A DNA stretch of 64,000 nucleotides. It comes from Acidobacteriota bacterium (GTDB lineage: Bacteria; Acidobacteriota; Terriglobia; Acidiferrales; UBA7541). Under the pieces are notes generated by a model. The model did not search any database. It had not been told where the DNA came from and was given only the letters and a program-made list of their open reading frames with translations. Shown piece after piece: positions 10,743 to 20,002 of the stretch (position 1 is the stretch's first letter; the number at the start of each line of letters is the position of its first letter). The stretch is taken from NCBI GenBank assembly GCA_003225315.1, contig QHZD01000017.1, forward strand, positions 390,973 to 454,972, given 5' to 3'. The translations under genes were made by a program, and so were the position numbers.

Positions 10743-10772
10743 TTGACAGGAAAAACGTGCTTAACATAACAT
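10743..10772 (+). promoter_or_regulatory. Candidate sigma70 promoter for the DUF6982-like gene
   Basis: TTGACA at 10743-10748 and TAACAT at 10767-10772 are 18 bases apart. The predicted transcript would begin near 10779. This lies too close to the TTG at 10785 for a normal leader, which argues for a later start in the gene. Confidence 0.5.
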
Positions 10773-10823
10773 ACATTTTGCCGATTGGCAAATTTCGGCC
10801 ATCCGTATCGGGAAACGCGCAAT

Positions 10824-11318
10824 TTGAAGAATAAGCCCCCAGCCTCAACGCACAAGAAGGTTATTGTTGTGCTCATCGACAAGAAACCCTTGCGCGGCTA
10901 CTTGAACCCTGTCCGGCTCGGGCAGGCCGATCCCATTGACCTGCTAACGCCTGAGGGGGAACACATGGAACTCCCCCTGGCGCGCGTACGATCCGTCTAT
11001 TTCGTGCGCGAGTTTTCCGACGACTTCGAACCAGAGCGCAAGGCGTTTCTGAGCCGGCCGAAATTGGATGGACTGTGGGTAAAGTTGCGTTACAGCGATG
11101 GAGAAACCTTGGAAGGAGTAGTGCCAAACGATTTGCTGTCGCTCCTGGATAACGGGCTGCAGATTACGTCGCCGGACCTGAACTCTTCCACGGACCGTAT
11201 CTTTGTCCCGCGTGCCGCGCTCTCTGAAGTGACCGTTCTTGGTGTCGTAGGCGTCGCGCGCCGGAAGCCCGCCGCTGCTGCGGCCACAGCGTCGCAGCCT
11301 CGCCTTTTCAACGAGTAA
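10824..11318 (+). CDS. Conserved acidobacterial protein, DUF6982-like
   Basis: About 164 residues from the TTG at 10824, which follows a GGGAAA stretch; a TTG at 10785 gives 177 residues but would be almost leaderless. The sequence shows two similar halves with the pattern L-x-G-Y-(6)-L...F-x-V...L-P-V, for example KPLRGYLNPV and GETLEGVVPNDLL, which may be duplicated small beta domains. Residues near SVYFVREF and FVPRAALSEVTVLGV end each half. This resembles the DUF6982 family seen in Acidobacteria, whose function is unknown. The C-terminus is Ala-rich. It lies alone between murJ and lpxD. Confidence 0.65.
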   Translation: MKNKPPASTHKKVIVVLIDKKPLRGYLNPVRLGQADPIDLLTPEGEHMELPLARVRSVYFVREFSDDFEPERKAFLSRPKLDGLWVKLRYSDGETLEGVVPNDLLSLLDNGLQITSPDLNSSTDRIFVPRAALSEVTVLGVVGVARRKPAAAAATASQPRLFNE

Positions 11319-11399
11319 GCTCCACGGCCCCGCTGTACTTCCCTCTTTGCCCTGTGCGAGACTCGCAGTCAGCCTCACCAACAATTCAGGAGCTTTTCC

Positions 11400-12437
11400 A
11401 TGAGACTTGCCGATATCGCGCAAAAATTGGGTTGCCGCTTGGAAGGCCCGCCGGAAATCGAGATTCGCGGAGTCGCCGGCATCGAACATGCCGAAGCGGG
11501 GCAAATCACTTTCCTCGCCAATCGGCGGTATTTCCCGCTGCTTAAGACCACGCGCGCCTCCGCGGTTCTCATCGAAGAAGGAATTGCGCTCGATCGAGAG
11601 GCGTCCATGCCCGTCCTGGCCGCGCTGCGTTCATCGAATCCTTATCTCGCGTTCGCCCACGCGCTCGAGCTTTTTTATCAGCCACCGCGTTATGCCCCGG
11701 GGATTCATCCCACCGCCATCATTGCGAAAAGCGCAAAGATCGGTGACGCCGCCCACATCGGACCGTACTGCTACGTGGACGAGGAAGTCGAAATCGGCCG
11801 CAACGCCACGCTGCACAGCTTTGTGACCATCTATCGCGGCGCAAAAATCGGCGATGATTTTTTTGCCCATGCGCACGCCGTCGTGCGCGAATTCTGCCGC
11901 ATCGGCAATCGCGTGATTCTGCAAAATGGCGTCGTCATCGGCGGAGACGGCCTTGGTTTCGCCAAGCAGAAAGACGGCACCTGGTACAAGATGGCGCAGT
12001 CGGGCCCGGCGGTCCTGGAAGACGACGTGGAAGTGCAAGCCAACGCATGTGTGGACCGCGCCACCGTCGGCGAAACCCGCATTGGCCGCGGCACCAAGCT
12101 CGATGATCTCGTCTTGATTGGCCACGCGTCGCAAGTTGGCGCTAATACGATGCTTTGCGGGCAGGTTGGCTTGGCTGGTTCCACTAAAGTCGGCAGCAAC
12201 TGCATCCTCGCCGGCCAGGTGGGCACCGCCGGCCACCTGACGGTGGGAGAAGGCGCGGTGATCACTGCCCAGAGCGGCGTTCCCAACGATGTTCCTCCGC
12301 GTTCGCTGTATTCCGGCTACCCAGCCGTCGAAAATCGCGAATGGCTAAAAACCATGGCGGCGTTGAACCGCCTGCCTGAATTGCAGAAGCGTGTTCGGGA
12401 ATTGGAATCGGAAATCGCGAGCCTGAAATCACGTTGA
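11400..12437 (+). CDS. lpxD: UDP-3-O-acylglucosamine N-acyltransferase
   Basis: LpxD adds the second acyl chain during lipid A synthesis, which implies an outer membrane with lipopolysaccharide. The 345-residue product has the N-terminal uridine-binding domain (to about 100) and a left-handed beta helix made of hexapeptide repeats such as IGDAAH, IGRNAT and VGSNCI. The catalytic His region is in LIGHASQVG. A short C-terminal helix (LPELQKRVRELESEIASL) follows. AGGAGC precedes the ATG. Downstream plsC is convergent. No other lpx genes lie in the window. Confidence 0.95.
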   Translation: MRLADIAQKLGCRLEGPPEIEIRGVAGIEHAEAGQITFLANRRYFPLLKTTRASAVLIEEGIALDREASMPVLAALRSSNPYLAFAHALELFYQPPRYAPGIHPTAIIAKSAKIGDAAHIGPYCYVDEEVEIGRNATLHSFVTIYRGAKIGDDFFAHAHAVVREFCRIGNRVILQNGVVIGGDGLGFAKQKDGTWYKMAQSGPAVLEDDVEVQANACVDRATVGETRIGRGTKLDDLVLIGHASQVGANTMLCGQVGLAGSTKVGSNCILAGQVGTAGHLTVGEGAVITAQSGVPNDVPPRSLYSGYPAVENREWLKTMAALNRLPELQKRVRELESEIASLKSR

Positions 12438-12462
12438 AGAACACGCTCTGTGGGCCTGTAAA

Positions 12463-13215
12463 TCAGGATCCTGCCGGTTCCGCCGTCGTTGCTCCTGGAA
12501 AATCGAGGGGGCGCTGATCTGGGGGCAAGGCTGCAGCCATCGCCATGCGCACGCGCTCGTTCAAAATGTCCCTGTCTTCCAGGGAATACTTGGAAGCATC
12601 GATCGGTTCGAGAAATTCCACGACAATTTCGCCGGGATGAATCACCAGCGAGTTTTTTTCCATGATGCGGTGAGCGTCCGAGCATGCCATTGGAACAATC
12701 GGCACTCCCGCCTTGATGGCCATCATCACTGCGCCTTTTTTGAACTCCTGCAGCCGGCCGTCCGGGCTGCGCGTGCCTTCCGGGTAAATCAAGAACGATT
12801 GCCCGGCCTTGAGAGCCCCAGCGGCTTTCTCCACACTAGCAATGGCCGCGTCGCGAGCGCTTCGATTGACAGGAATAAAATGGGCCGACCGAAAAGCCTG
12901 CCCCACGATGGGCCACTTGAAGAGCGATTCTTTCAGCAGAATCGCAATCCGGCGAGGGATGGCGCCCACAACCGCGGGAGGGTCGGCGGAACTTGTATGA
13001 TTCGCGGCAAACAGGCACACGCCTGCGGGGATGTGCTCCAAGCCTTTCACGCGAACTTTCACGCCAACGGCGCGGACAAAAAACATTACGCCCTTCACAC
13101 CCGCCCAATAAATCGGATCGGGATTGCGCGTGATGAAGGTGTAGATGAGCAGCGGCGGCCCGACGATCAGGATATACAGGGACAGGAAAACGCCAATGAA
13201 AAGAGTGCGCAGCAT
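12463..13215 (-). CDS. plsC: 1-acyl-sn-glycerol-3-phosphate acyltransferase
   Basis: A PlsC-type enzyme (about 250 residues) that acylates lysophosphatidate in phospholipid synthesis. An N-terminal membrane segment (LFIGVFLSLYILIVGPPLLIY) is followed by the catalytic NHTSSAD box (H-x4-D) and YPEGTRSPDG, which binds glycerol phosphate. The ATG at 13215 is preferred over the TTG two codons earlier. It ends convergent with lpxD and follows the M61 peptidase gene by about 60 bases. Substrate specificity cannot be read from the sequence. Confidence 0.9.
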   Translation of the reverse strand: MLRTLFIGVFLSLYILIVGPPLLIYTFITRNPDPIYWAGVKGVMFFVRAVGVKVRVKGLEHIPAGVCLFAANHTSSADPPAVVGAIPRRIAILLKESLFKWPIVGQAFRSAHFIPVNRSARDAAIASVEKAAGALKAGQSFLIYPEGTRSPDGRLQEFKKGAVMMAIKAGVPIVPMACSDAHRIMEKNSLVIHPGEIVVEFLEPIDASKYSLEDRDILNERVRMAMAAALPPDQRPLDFPGATTAEPAGS

Positions 13216-13274
13216 AGGCAAACTTTTTCGAATCCCGCGGCGCCGGTCAAGCGAATCGTGGAGCGGCCAGCACT

Positions 13275-15080
13275 TTAGCGAACACCGACGGCACTGGTTT
13301 CGCCGCGAAGCATTCCCTCTCGAATGTGGCGCGCCTTCTCGTTGGCGTGGGGATCCTCGCCCACCACGTAAAGAGTCTCCTTGATTTCGCCGAGCCTGAA
13401 TTCGATTGCAATCTCCTTGTCCTCGCGCCGAATCCGCAGCCTCAGCAAATCGCCCGGCTTCTGTTCTTGGAGCCAGCGATCCACCCTCCTAGGCACTTCG
13501 CCACCATTCCAGTTCACTATGACGTCACCAGCTTGCAAGCCCGCCTTGGCTCCAGCGCTTTCCGGATCAATTCTGCTCACGACGAACGGGCCGTTCGGTT
13601 CGTGCGCCACGAAAAAACCGAGCGTCGGTCTGCGGCGTTCCACGGTGCGCAAAGCCAGGCCCGCCAGCGCAAGAATTTGCTGATAAGGAAATGGCTCCGC
13701 GCCCGCCACGTATTTTTCGAAGAATTCCTCGAAAGAGCCGCCGGCGATTTTTTCCGCTGTCAGCCGAACATCCAGGCTGTCTCGATACGTTTTTCCCTGC
13801 TTTGCAAAATTCGCATTGAGCGAGCGCATCACATCGTCCAAACTTTTGTCGTTGCTGGTGCGGTCGCGAATGAGAATATCCAGCAAGTCTCCTAACACCT
13901 GCCCTTTGGTGTAATACGAAACGCTGTATTCCGGTTGATTGTAGAGCGGATATTTTTCCAGCCAGGCATCCAGGCTGGACTGCTCCGCGCTCTGCCACCG
14001 ATTGGCCGCACGGCCTTCCAGTTCGCTGATTTGCTCGCTGAGGTCCGCGTAGAACTGCTCCTTGCTCCAGATGCCGCTGCGAACCAGGGTGAACGAACCG
14101 TAAGTATTCGTCACGCCTTCCGCAAACCACAAAGCGCGCGTGTATTGCTCCTTCGAATCGTCCACAGGCTCCAGCGACGCGGGGCGGATGCGCTTCACAT
14201 TCCAAAGGTGAAAAAATTCATGCGCTGCGACGCTCGGCAAATATTCATCAGAATAGGCGCCGATGGCCGTCGAGTTTGCGTGTTCCATTCCACCGCCACC
14301 AGCGCCTTTGCCAATGTGCAGAATAAACGCGTAGCGTTCGAACGGCGCCCCATCCATGAGCTTTAATTCGTACTTGCAAATCCGCCTCAAATCCTCTTCG
14401 ACCTGTTTCTTGCTCCAGTTTTCTCCGTGAATCACGACCCAAATCCCGGGTTTAATTCCGGATAACTGAAACATCTCGAACTTCCCTGCCTCGATGGGAG
14501 CGTCGGCGAGGGCATCGTAATTCGCCGCATCGCCACTAAAAGTTCGAGCTCTGCCCATCGATTCAGTGGATTGAATTGATGCACCAGTTGCTTGCCATTC
14601 CAAGGGGACGTCCGGCATCACAAAGTGGACAGCCTCGCCGCGCCGCTCCGGCACGTACATGAGAATCATCGCCGGATTGATGAAGGCATGCTCGGAATTC
14701 AATTGCGACGCAAAAGGACCAACCTCGTCCCAGTACGTGGCGTAAGAAATCTTGATCGTTCCGGATCCCTTAACGCGCCAGGTTTGCTTGTCCAGCTTTT
14801 CGACGAACACCTTCTGAGAACCAGCCATGGCCTCGACTTGCTGCAAGTGACTGCTGAAATCGCGGATCTGGTAAAGCGCATTCCACGCGGCCATTCGAAC
14901 AGTGACTTCGCCGGTCACATCAGGAATAGCCATCGTTACATGAAAGAGGTGCCGCTCGGGATGATCCAGGAGAACCGTATATTGAATTGTTGCTCGCGCC
15001 GAAGCGCCGAACGTCAGGACAAGTAAGAAACAAAGGGCAGCGCGGATCAGCAGCCTGCCCCGGGCGGAGGAAAAGGTCAC
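13275..15080 (-). CDS. Secreted M61-family metallopeptidase with PDZ domain
   Basis: A protein of about 601 residues of the glycyl-aminopeptidase (M61) family. From the GTG at 15080 it begins with a signal peptide (LLIRAALCFLLVLTFGASARA). The zinc site VAAHEFFHLWNVKRIRP (HExxH) lies near residue 290, and a PDZ domain (GPFVVSRIDPESAGAKAGLQ) near 500. The GTG overlaps the mpl stop as GTGA, which decides the start; an ATG 60 bases upstream would remove the clean signal peptide. It probably acts in the periplasm, where its neighbour ldcA trims peptidoglycan. The substrate is unknown. Confidence 0.88.
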   Translation of the reverse strand: MTFSSARGRLLIRAALCFLLVLTFGASARATIQYTVLLDHPERHLFHVTMAIPDVTGEVTVRMAAWNALYQIRDFSSHLQQVEAMAGSQKVFVEKLDKQTWRVKGSGTIKISYATYWDEVGPFASQLNSEHAFINPAMILMYVPERRGEAVHFVMPDVPLEWQATGASIQSTESMGRARTFSGDAANYDALADAPIEAGKFEMFQLSGIKPGIWVVIHGENWSKKQVEEDLRRICKYELKLMDGAPFERYAFILHIGKGAGGGGMEHANSTAIGAYSDEYLPSVAAHEFFHLWNVKRIRPASLEPVDDSKEQYTRALWFAEGVTNTYGSFTLVRSGIWSKEQFYADLSEQISELEGRAANRWQSAEQSSLDAWLEKYPLYNQPEYSVSYYTKGQVLGDLLDILIRDRTSNDKSLDDVMRSLNANFAKQGKTYRDSLDVRLTAEKIAGGSFEEFFEKYVAGAEPFPYQQILALAGLALRTVERRRPTLGFFVAHEPNGPFVVSRIDPESAGAKAGLQAGDVIVNWNGGEVPRRVDRWLQEQKPGDLLRLRIRREDKEIAIEFRLGEIKETLYVVGEDPHANEKARHIREGMLRGETSAVGVR

Positions 15081-16522
15081 CGAGTTTTCGCCTCGCCCGC
15101 AAGTTGAGAAGCACCAAGTTTTTTCAGTACTTTTTCGCACAAGCCGTCAAAGCTGCCGTTGGACATGATGAGTAGAAGATCGCCCGGCTTGGATTCAGCC
15201 CCAAGATAGTCTGCAATGGAGTCGGAACTTGGAAGGACGCGGGCATCTTTACCGAGCGCACGCACACTTTCCGCAACGGTCTCAGGGTCCAGGCGATTCT
15301 CTCCACCAAGTTGCTGGGCCCGGAAAACGCCGCCGAGAATGACGCGGTCGCCAAGAGCAAGCGACTTCGGCAACGCATCCTGAAACACTTTGCGGCGCAT
15401 GGAGTTTGACCGCGGTTCGAGAATGGCCCAGAGACGGCGCCCAGGCCAGCGGCCGCGCGCGGCTTCGATTGTGGCCTTTACCGCTGTCGGATGGTGCGCG
15501 AAATCATCGACCACCAATACTCCCCCGATTTCACCCCGCACATCCATTCGACGCTTGACACTGCGAAACGTCGCCAGAGCTTTGGCAATATCGGCAGCTG
15601 AAATGCCGCGTCCCTGGGCAACGATAAGCGCAGCCATGGCATTCAGGACGTTGTGGCGTCCCGTGGCGGTCAGCGCAAATTCGCCAAAGTGTTTTCCACG
15701 CTGGGCGATGCGAAACCGCATCATTTCGCCATCGATCGAGAAGCCGCTCGCGACCCAATCATTCGCATCGTTGAAACCGTACGTTTCCACCGGACAAAAG
15801 GCCTTCTCGGCAGCCCGCCGCAAGGCCGGGCCCGATTCTTCCACGTCGCCCCAAATGACCACGCGACCACGCCGGGGAACAAGATTCACCAGGCGGCGGA
15901 AAGCCAACTGGTAGGTTTCGAAATCAGGATAAATGTCGGCGTGATCGTATTCGAGCGACGTGATAATCAAATCATCGGGATGGTAGTGGAAAAACTTTGG
16001 CCCGCGATCCCAGAAAGCAGTTTCATACTCGTCGCCTTCCAGAATGAACTCTTCGCCGCCGCCAAGTCCGTAACTCTTACCGAAGTTCTCCGCGACGCCG
16101 CCCACAAGAAAATTAGGCCTCTTTCCCGCCGTTTGAAAAATCCAAGCGAGCATCGCAGTCGTGGTGGTCTTTCCATGGGTGCCGCTGACGACGATAGAAT
16201 GCTTTTCCGGAAGAAAGACTTCTTCGAGAATCTCTGGCATCGAGCGATAGGGAATCTTGCGGTCCAGCACTTCTTCCAGTTCCGGATTTCCGCGCGCGAT
16301 GATATTTCCGATTACCACCAGGTCGGGCGCCGGCTGCATGTGCGCGGCATTAAAAGTGTGAAAGAACGAAATACCGAGGCTTTCAAGCAAAGTTGAAGCT
16401 GGCGGGTAGACTCCGGAATCCGAACCAGTCACGCGAAAGCCGCGTTCGCGCAGCATTCCGGCCAGAGGGGCCATCGCCGATCCGCCAATCCCAATCACAT
16501 GCACATGTTTTGATTCGCTCAA
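15077..16522 (-). CDS. mpl: UDP-N-acetylmuramate:L-alanyl-gamma-D-glutamyl-meso-diaminopimelate ligase
   Basis: Mpl reuses the murein tripeptide by ligating it to UDP-MurNAc. The product (481 residues) has an N-terminal Rossmann part with HVIGIGGSAMAPLAGML, an ATP-binding loop VSGTHGKTTTTAM, and the central and C-terminal Mur ligase domains (RPNFLVGG, VVDDFAHHPTAVKATI, LEPRSNSMR). GSAMA and the Mpl-type PRSNSMRR favour Mpl over MurC. The start is TTG, overlapping the ldcA stop as TTGA. With ldcA next to it, the operon recycles cell wall: LdcA makes the tripeptide that Mpl uses. Confidence 0.93.
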   Translation of the reverse strand: MSESKHVHVIGIGGSAMAPLAGMLRERGFRVTGSDSGVYPPASTLLESLGISFFHTFNAAHMQPAPDLVVIGNIIARGNPELEEVLDRKIPYRSMPEILEEVFLPEKHSIVVSGTHGKTTTTAMLAWIFQTAGKRPNFLVGGVAENFGKSYGLGGGEEFILEGDEYETAFWDRGPKFFHYHPDDLIITSLEYDHADIYPDFETYQLAFRRLVNLVPRRGRVVIWGDVEESGPALRRAAEKAFCPVETYGFNDANDWVASGFSIDGEMMRFRIAQRGKHFGEFALTATGRHNVLNAMAALIVAQGRGISAADIAKALATFRSVKRRMDVRGEIGGVLVVDDFAHHPTAVKATIEAARGRWPGRRLWAILEPRSNSMRRKVFQDALPKSLALGDRVILGGVFRAQQLGGENRLDPETVAESVRALGKDARVLPSSDSIADYLGAESKPGDLLLIMSNGSFDGLCEKVLKKLGASQLAGEAKTR

Positions 16523-17466
16523 GCCACCACCGCCGATTCCAGGAATTCGAGTGTGCCTTCCCCGTCTGCATCCAGGCGCGCCCTGATACCCAGCGGAATC
16601 GTCAGCATGGGCCGCATCGTATGGCCGATGGGAGCGGCGAAGACGATGGGGACGCCGAGCGGCCGCAGAATCCGGGCACAGACCTCCTTTACCGTAGGGG
16701 CTCCGGCAACTGCCGGGTCGCTCTCCGGAAAGTCTCCCAGCAAAAACCCGCGAACTCCTTCAAATTTTCCAGCTTGCTTCAAATGCATAAGCACGCGGTC
16801 CACCTGGTAGGGCCGCATGGCGCGGTCTTCAAGAACCAGGATGGAATCCCTGGTGTCCAACTCCCACGGCGTGCCGATAGTGGCCTCGAGCAGCGTCATG
16901 CATCCGCCCAATACTCTGCCCATGGATTGACCGGCGAGGAGAGGTTCACCCTTTAACCGCAACTTCCAACCGCCTTCCGTTCTACCCACCGCTTGAAGGA
17001 AGGAGTTTTCATCATAGCCCTTGCGAGCGCCAGGACCCGCGTTGAGCCCGCCAACTACCATGGGGCCGTAAAACGTGATCCAGTTGCACCGCTGCCAGAG
17101 AAAAATCTGCAGCGTGGTGAGGTCACTGAATCCAATTACGCTCTTGAGATTGGCAAGACTTTTCTCCAGCTCGAATTCCAGCAGGTAATTCGAACCATAG
17201 CCGCCGCGCAGCGCCACAAGCCCGTCAACCTGCTCGGAATTCAGCGTCCCGAGAAAACTATTGGCACGCTCCAAGGGTGGACCGGCAAAGTAGCCCTCCG
17301 CTTTGGTGTCTTGATTCGCAACTACCTGAAAACCGTGGCGCTTCAACTCCGCAAGCCCGGCGATCATTTCGACAGACTCCGCAGGAGACGCCGGAGCAAA
17401 CACTCCCAGGCGTGAACCTGCGGCCAGCGCCTTGGGTTTACGCGGAGTCCCGTTATTACTGCTCAT
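16519..17466 (-). CDS. ldcA: Murein tetrapeptide LD-carboxypeptidase (S66 family)
   Basis: A 315-residue serine peptidase of family S66 that removes the terminal D-Ala from murein tetrapeptides in the cytoplasm. GVFAPASP at the N-terminus, LRGGYGSNYLL with the nucleophile Ser, and IGFSDLTTLQIF are characteristic. The C-terminal half holds the remaining Glu/His dyad region (LEDRAMRPYQVDR, GHTMRPMLTIPLG). Its ATG overlaps the mgtC stop as ATGA and its stop overlaps the mpl start, so translation is coupled in both directions. The neighbour mpl takes its product. Confidence 0.92.
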   Translation of the reverse strand: MSSNNGTPRKPKALAAGSRLGVFAPASPAESVEMIAGLAELKRHGFQVVANQDTKAEGYFAGPPLERANSFLGTLNSEQVDGLVALRGGYGSNYLLEFELEKSLANLKSVIGFSDLTTLQIFLWQRCNWITFYGPMVVGGLNAGPGARKGYDENSFLQAVGRTEGGWKLRLKGEPLLAGQSMGRVLGGCMTLLEATIGTPWELDTRDSILVLEDRAMRPYQVDRVLMHLKQAGKFEGVRGFLLGDFPESDPAVAGAPTVKEVCARILRPLGVPIVFAAPIGHTMRPMLTIPLGIRARLDADGEGTLEFLESAVVA

Positions 17467-18125
17467 TCGTGATGGCCCTCGACTGGAATTACTTCGGTGA
17501 CCACGCCCTGGCGATTGAGCTGGGAGACAATCTTTTCCTGCTGGCTGTGGCTGACGTCGGATTCAAATTCGACAATGGAGTTCCCTCCCGCCATGGAAAC
17601 GCGGAAGTGCTGCATGGGAATTTTCATGCCTGCCATCAGTCGCTGGATTTCCGTGGCGACACTCTCCGCATGGCTGGTAGTGACGCGGAAAACCATGTTT
17701 CGGCACTTCAAATGGAATCGCCGTGCAGCCCAGCCGATGCAGACTAAGCCAAAAAGCACCAGGCCAGTGGCATAACCTGCCACGGCGTAGAGTCCCCCGC
17801 CAGCGGCCATGCCGATGGCAGCCTCCACGAATACCGTCGCGGCCGTCGTCATTCCGACGCCGCCGCCCGCCTCCCTCAAGATCGCGCCCGCGCCCAGAAA
17901 ACCGATGCCCTGCACAATGTTCGAAGCGATTCGCGTGCTTCCGGTATCGCCAAAACGGTGGGCGATCTCGCCTGATAAAATCGTAAAAAGCGCGGTCGCC
18001 AAACAAACAAAAAGGCTGGTACGAACACCCGCAGGCCGCCGGTTCAGATCGCGTTCAATGCCAATGACGGCACCGAGGACGGCAGCTACGGTCAGCCGCA
18101 GAAATATTTCATGAACAGAAAGCAT
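17463..18125 (-). CDS. MgtC/SapB family membrane protein
   Basis: The product has about 220 residues, counted from the ATG at 18125. Four or five hydrophobic segments make the N-terminal MgtC domain, with GAVIGIERDLNRRPAGVRT and QGIGFLGAGAILRE, the two best-kept family motifs. The C-terminal 80 residues form a soluble ACT-like domain (RVTTSHAESVATEIQRLM). MgtC proteins affect virulence and growth at low Mg2+ in pathogens, partly through the F-type ATPase; the role in soil bacteria is unclear. A TTG 30 bases upstream is a weaker start. The gene overlaps ldcA by four bases. Confidence 0.88.
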   Translation of the reverse strand: MLSVHEIFLRLTVAAVLGAVIGIERDLNRRPAGVRTSLFVCLATALFTILSGEIAHRFGDTGSTRIASNIVQGIGFLGAGAILREAGGGVGMTTAATVFVEAAIGMAAGGGLYAVAGYATGLVLFGLVCIGWAARRFHLKCRNMVFRVTTSHAESVATEIQRLMAGMKIPMQHFRVSMAGGNSIVEFESDVSHSQQEKIVSQLNRQGVVTEVIPVEGHHE

Positions 18126-18168
18126 CGCCAGCGGTACCACTGCCCGCCTGAGCAAAATATTATCTTCT

Positions 18169-19077
18169 TTAGAGTTTGAATTGCGTCAATTTCGCAAAAT
18201 GGCGTGCCCTGGCGTGTATCTCGCTGCGTTTCAAGTGACGCAGCCGGTCCAGGCCAAATTGTTCCACCGCAAAGCTGCCGAGCACGGAGCCGAAGACCAT
18301 TGCACGGCGGAGAGCCGCGTCACTCTTATCGCCGTTTCCAGCCAGGTAACCCATAAAACCGCCGGCAAAACTGTCGCCGGCGCCCGTGGGATCGTGCGGC
18401 TCTTCCAGCGGGAACGCCGGCACGCAGAAAACGCCGCGCTTGTCCACCATCATGGCGCCGTATTCTCCGCGCTTGACGATCAGCGTTGTGGGCCCCATCT
18501 TGAAGATATGTTTGGCAGCGCGCAGCAAATTATGCTCGTTGGAAAGCTCGCGCGTTTCCGAATCGTTGATCATTAAAATATCGACGTGCTTCAGCGTTTC
18601 TCGCAGCTCCGCATTCGAACGCTCGATCCAGTAGTTCATGGTATCCAGCGCGGCGATTTTGGGGCGCTTCTTCACCTGGTGAAGAACGTCCCGCTGCAAA
18701 TCGGGTGCAATGTTGGCAAGAAAGACGAACTTGGAGTCGCGATATTTCTCTGGCAAACGTGGCTTGAATTCCGCGAATACGTTCAGTTCGGTTGTCAGTG
18801 TGACTCGTTCGTTGAGGTTCTGGGAATAGCGCCCCGCCCAGAAAAACGTTTTCCCTTTGGCGCGCTCTAACCCATCGATATCGATGGTTCTGCCACGAAA
18901 GATCCGCGCGTCCACTTCGGTAAAGTCGTCACCCACGATCCCCACGAGGTTTACGTGGGTAAAGAAACTGGCCGCCACGGCGAAATAGGTAGCCGCGCCG
19001 CCAAGCGCGCGCTCCACCTTTCCATAAGGGCTTTCCAGAGCGTCAAATGCGACGGAACCCACGACAAGTAAGGACAC
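18169..19077 (-). CDS. PfkB-family sugar/nucleoside kinase
   Basis: A 302-residue ribokinase-fold kinase. The N-terminus (LLVVGSVAFDALESPYG) leads to GGAATYFAVAASFF, the first signature. The catalytic signature DPTGAGDSFAGGFMGYL near residue 230 contains the anion hole and the base Asp. The start is GTG, preceded at five bases by AGGAGC that overlaps the mtnP stop. Being immediately downstream of mtnP suggests a substrate in nucleoside or methylthio-sugar salvage, but the sugar cannot be named from sequence alone. Confidence 0.87.
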   Translation of the reverse strand: MSLLVVGSVAFDALESPYGKVERALGGAATYFAVAASFFTHVNLVGIVGDDFTEVDARIFRGRTIDIDGLERAKGKTFFWAGRYSQNLNERVTLTTELNVFAEFKPRLPEKYRDSKFVFLANIAPDLQRDVLHQVKKRPKIAALDTMNYWIERSNAELRETLKHVDILMINDSETRELSNEHNLLRAAKHIFKMGPTTLIVKRGEYGAMMVDKRGVFCVPAFPLEEPHDPTGAGDSFAGGFMGYLAGNGDKSDAALRRAMVFGSVLGSFAVEQFGLDRLRHLKRSEIHARARHFAKLTQFKL

Positions 19078-19086
19078 AATATGCTC

Positions 19087-19992
19087 CTAAGAAATATATT
19101 TTCCGATGATGGCGGCGAGCCGCTTTTTTGTTGCTTTGGGGACAATCTTCAAATCCGTGACCAGAGCATGCTGCAAAGCCGACCCGCATCTGCAGGATCT
19201 GCCCGTGGGCAGCTCTCGAACTGCAGTTCGCAGCACTCTCTGCGCATTTTCGGCGTTTTGATTCAACGTGGCGATGATCTGCGACGCGGTGACCGATTCG
19301 TGTTCCGGGTGCCAGCAGTCGTAATCGGTGATCATGGCGATCGTGGCGTAACAAATTTCCGCCTCTCGTGCCAATCGCGCTTCCGTCACGTTGGTCATGC
19401 CAATCACGTCGAAATGAAGCTGCCGGTGCGCTTCCGCTTCCGCCAGCGTGGAGAATTGCGGTCCTTCGATGCAAATGTACGTTCCGCGGCGATGAACCAA
19501 GACAGCTTCATGCACGCAGGCATCCGCCAGAACACCTGATAACTGGCCACAGGTCGGGTGCGCAAAGGCCACGTGAACAACGATTCCTTCTCCAAAGAAG
19601 GTGGATTTGCGACTCTTCGTGCGGTCAAAGAACTGGTCTGGCACGAGAAATTCCCCTGGGCGCAGATCTTCCTTCAGCGAACCGACTGCGCTCACGGAGA
19701 TGATACGCTCCACGCCCAGCAGCTTCATTGCATAGATGTTCGCGCGATAGTTGATTTCGCCTGGCAGGATGCGGTGCCCGCGGCCGTGGCGTGCCAGAAA
19801 CCCGACGCGCTTCCCTTCCAGAGTGCCCACCACGATGGCATCCGAAGGCTCACCGAAGGGCGTTTTCACGCGAATCTCGCGCGCGTTCGTCAGTCCGCCC
19901 ATCGCATAGAGCCCACTGCCGCCAATGATTCCTATTGTTGCCCGGGTTGCGGATTTTGCGCTCTTCGACCTACTGGCCTTTTTCGCCGCCAT
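19087..19992 (-). CDS. mtnP: S-methyl-5'-thioadenosine phosphorylase
   Basis: MtnP splits methylthioadenosine, the by-product of polyamine and other SAM-using reactions, into adenine and methylthioribose-1-phosphate. The 301-residue protein starts with a Lys/Ala-rich tail, then IGIIGGSGLYAMGGLTN. The phosphate and base sites are GFLARHGRGHRILPGEINYRAN, VSAVGSLKEDL and IGMTNVTEARLAREAE. The GMTN motif with Asp/His context fits MtnP more than inosine/guanosine phosphorylases, although related MTIP enzymes exist. It is followed by pfkB and preceded by meaB. Confidence 0.9.
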   Translation of the reverse strand: MAAKKASRSKSAKSATRATIGIIGGSGLYAMGGLTNAREIRVKTPFGEPSDAIVVGTLEGKRVGFLARHGRGHRILPGEINYRANIYAMKLLGVERIISVSAVGSLKEDLRPGEFLVPDQFFDRTKSRKSTFFGEGIVVHVAFAHPTCGQLSGVLADACVHEAVLVHRRGTYICIEGPQFSTLAEAEAHRQLHFDVIGMTNVTEARLAREAEICYATIAMITDYDCWHPEHESVTASQIIATLNQNAENAQRVLRTAVRELPTGRSCRCGSALQHALVTDLKIVPKATKKRLAAIIGKYIS

Positions 19993-20002
19993 CTTCTTCT
20001 CC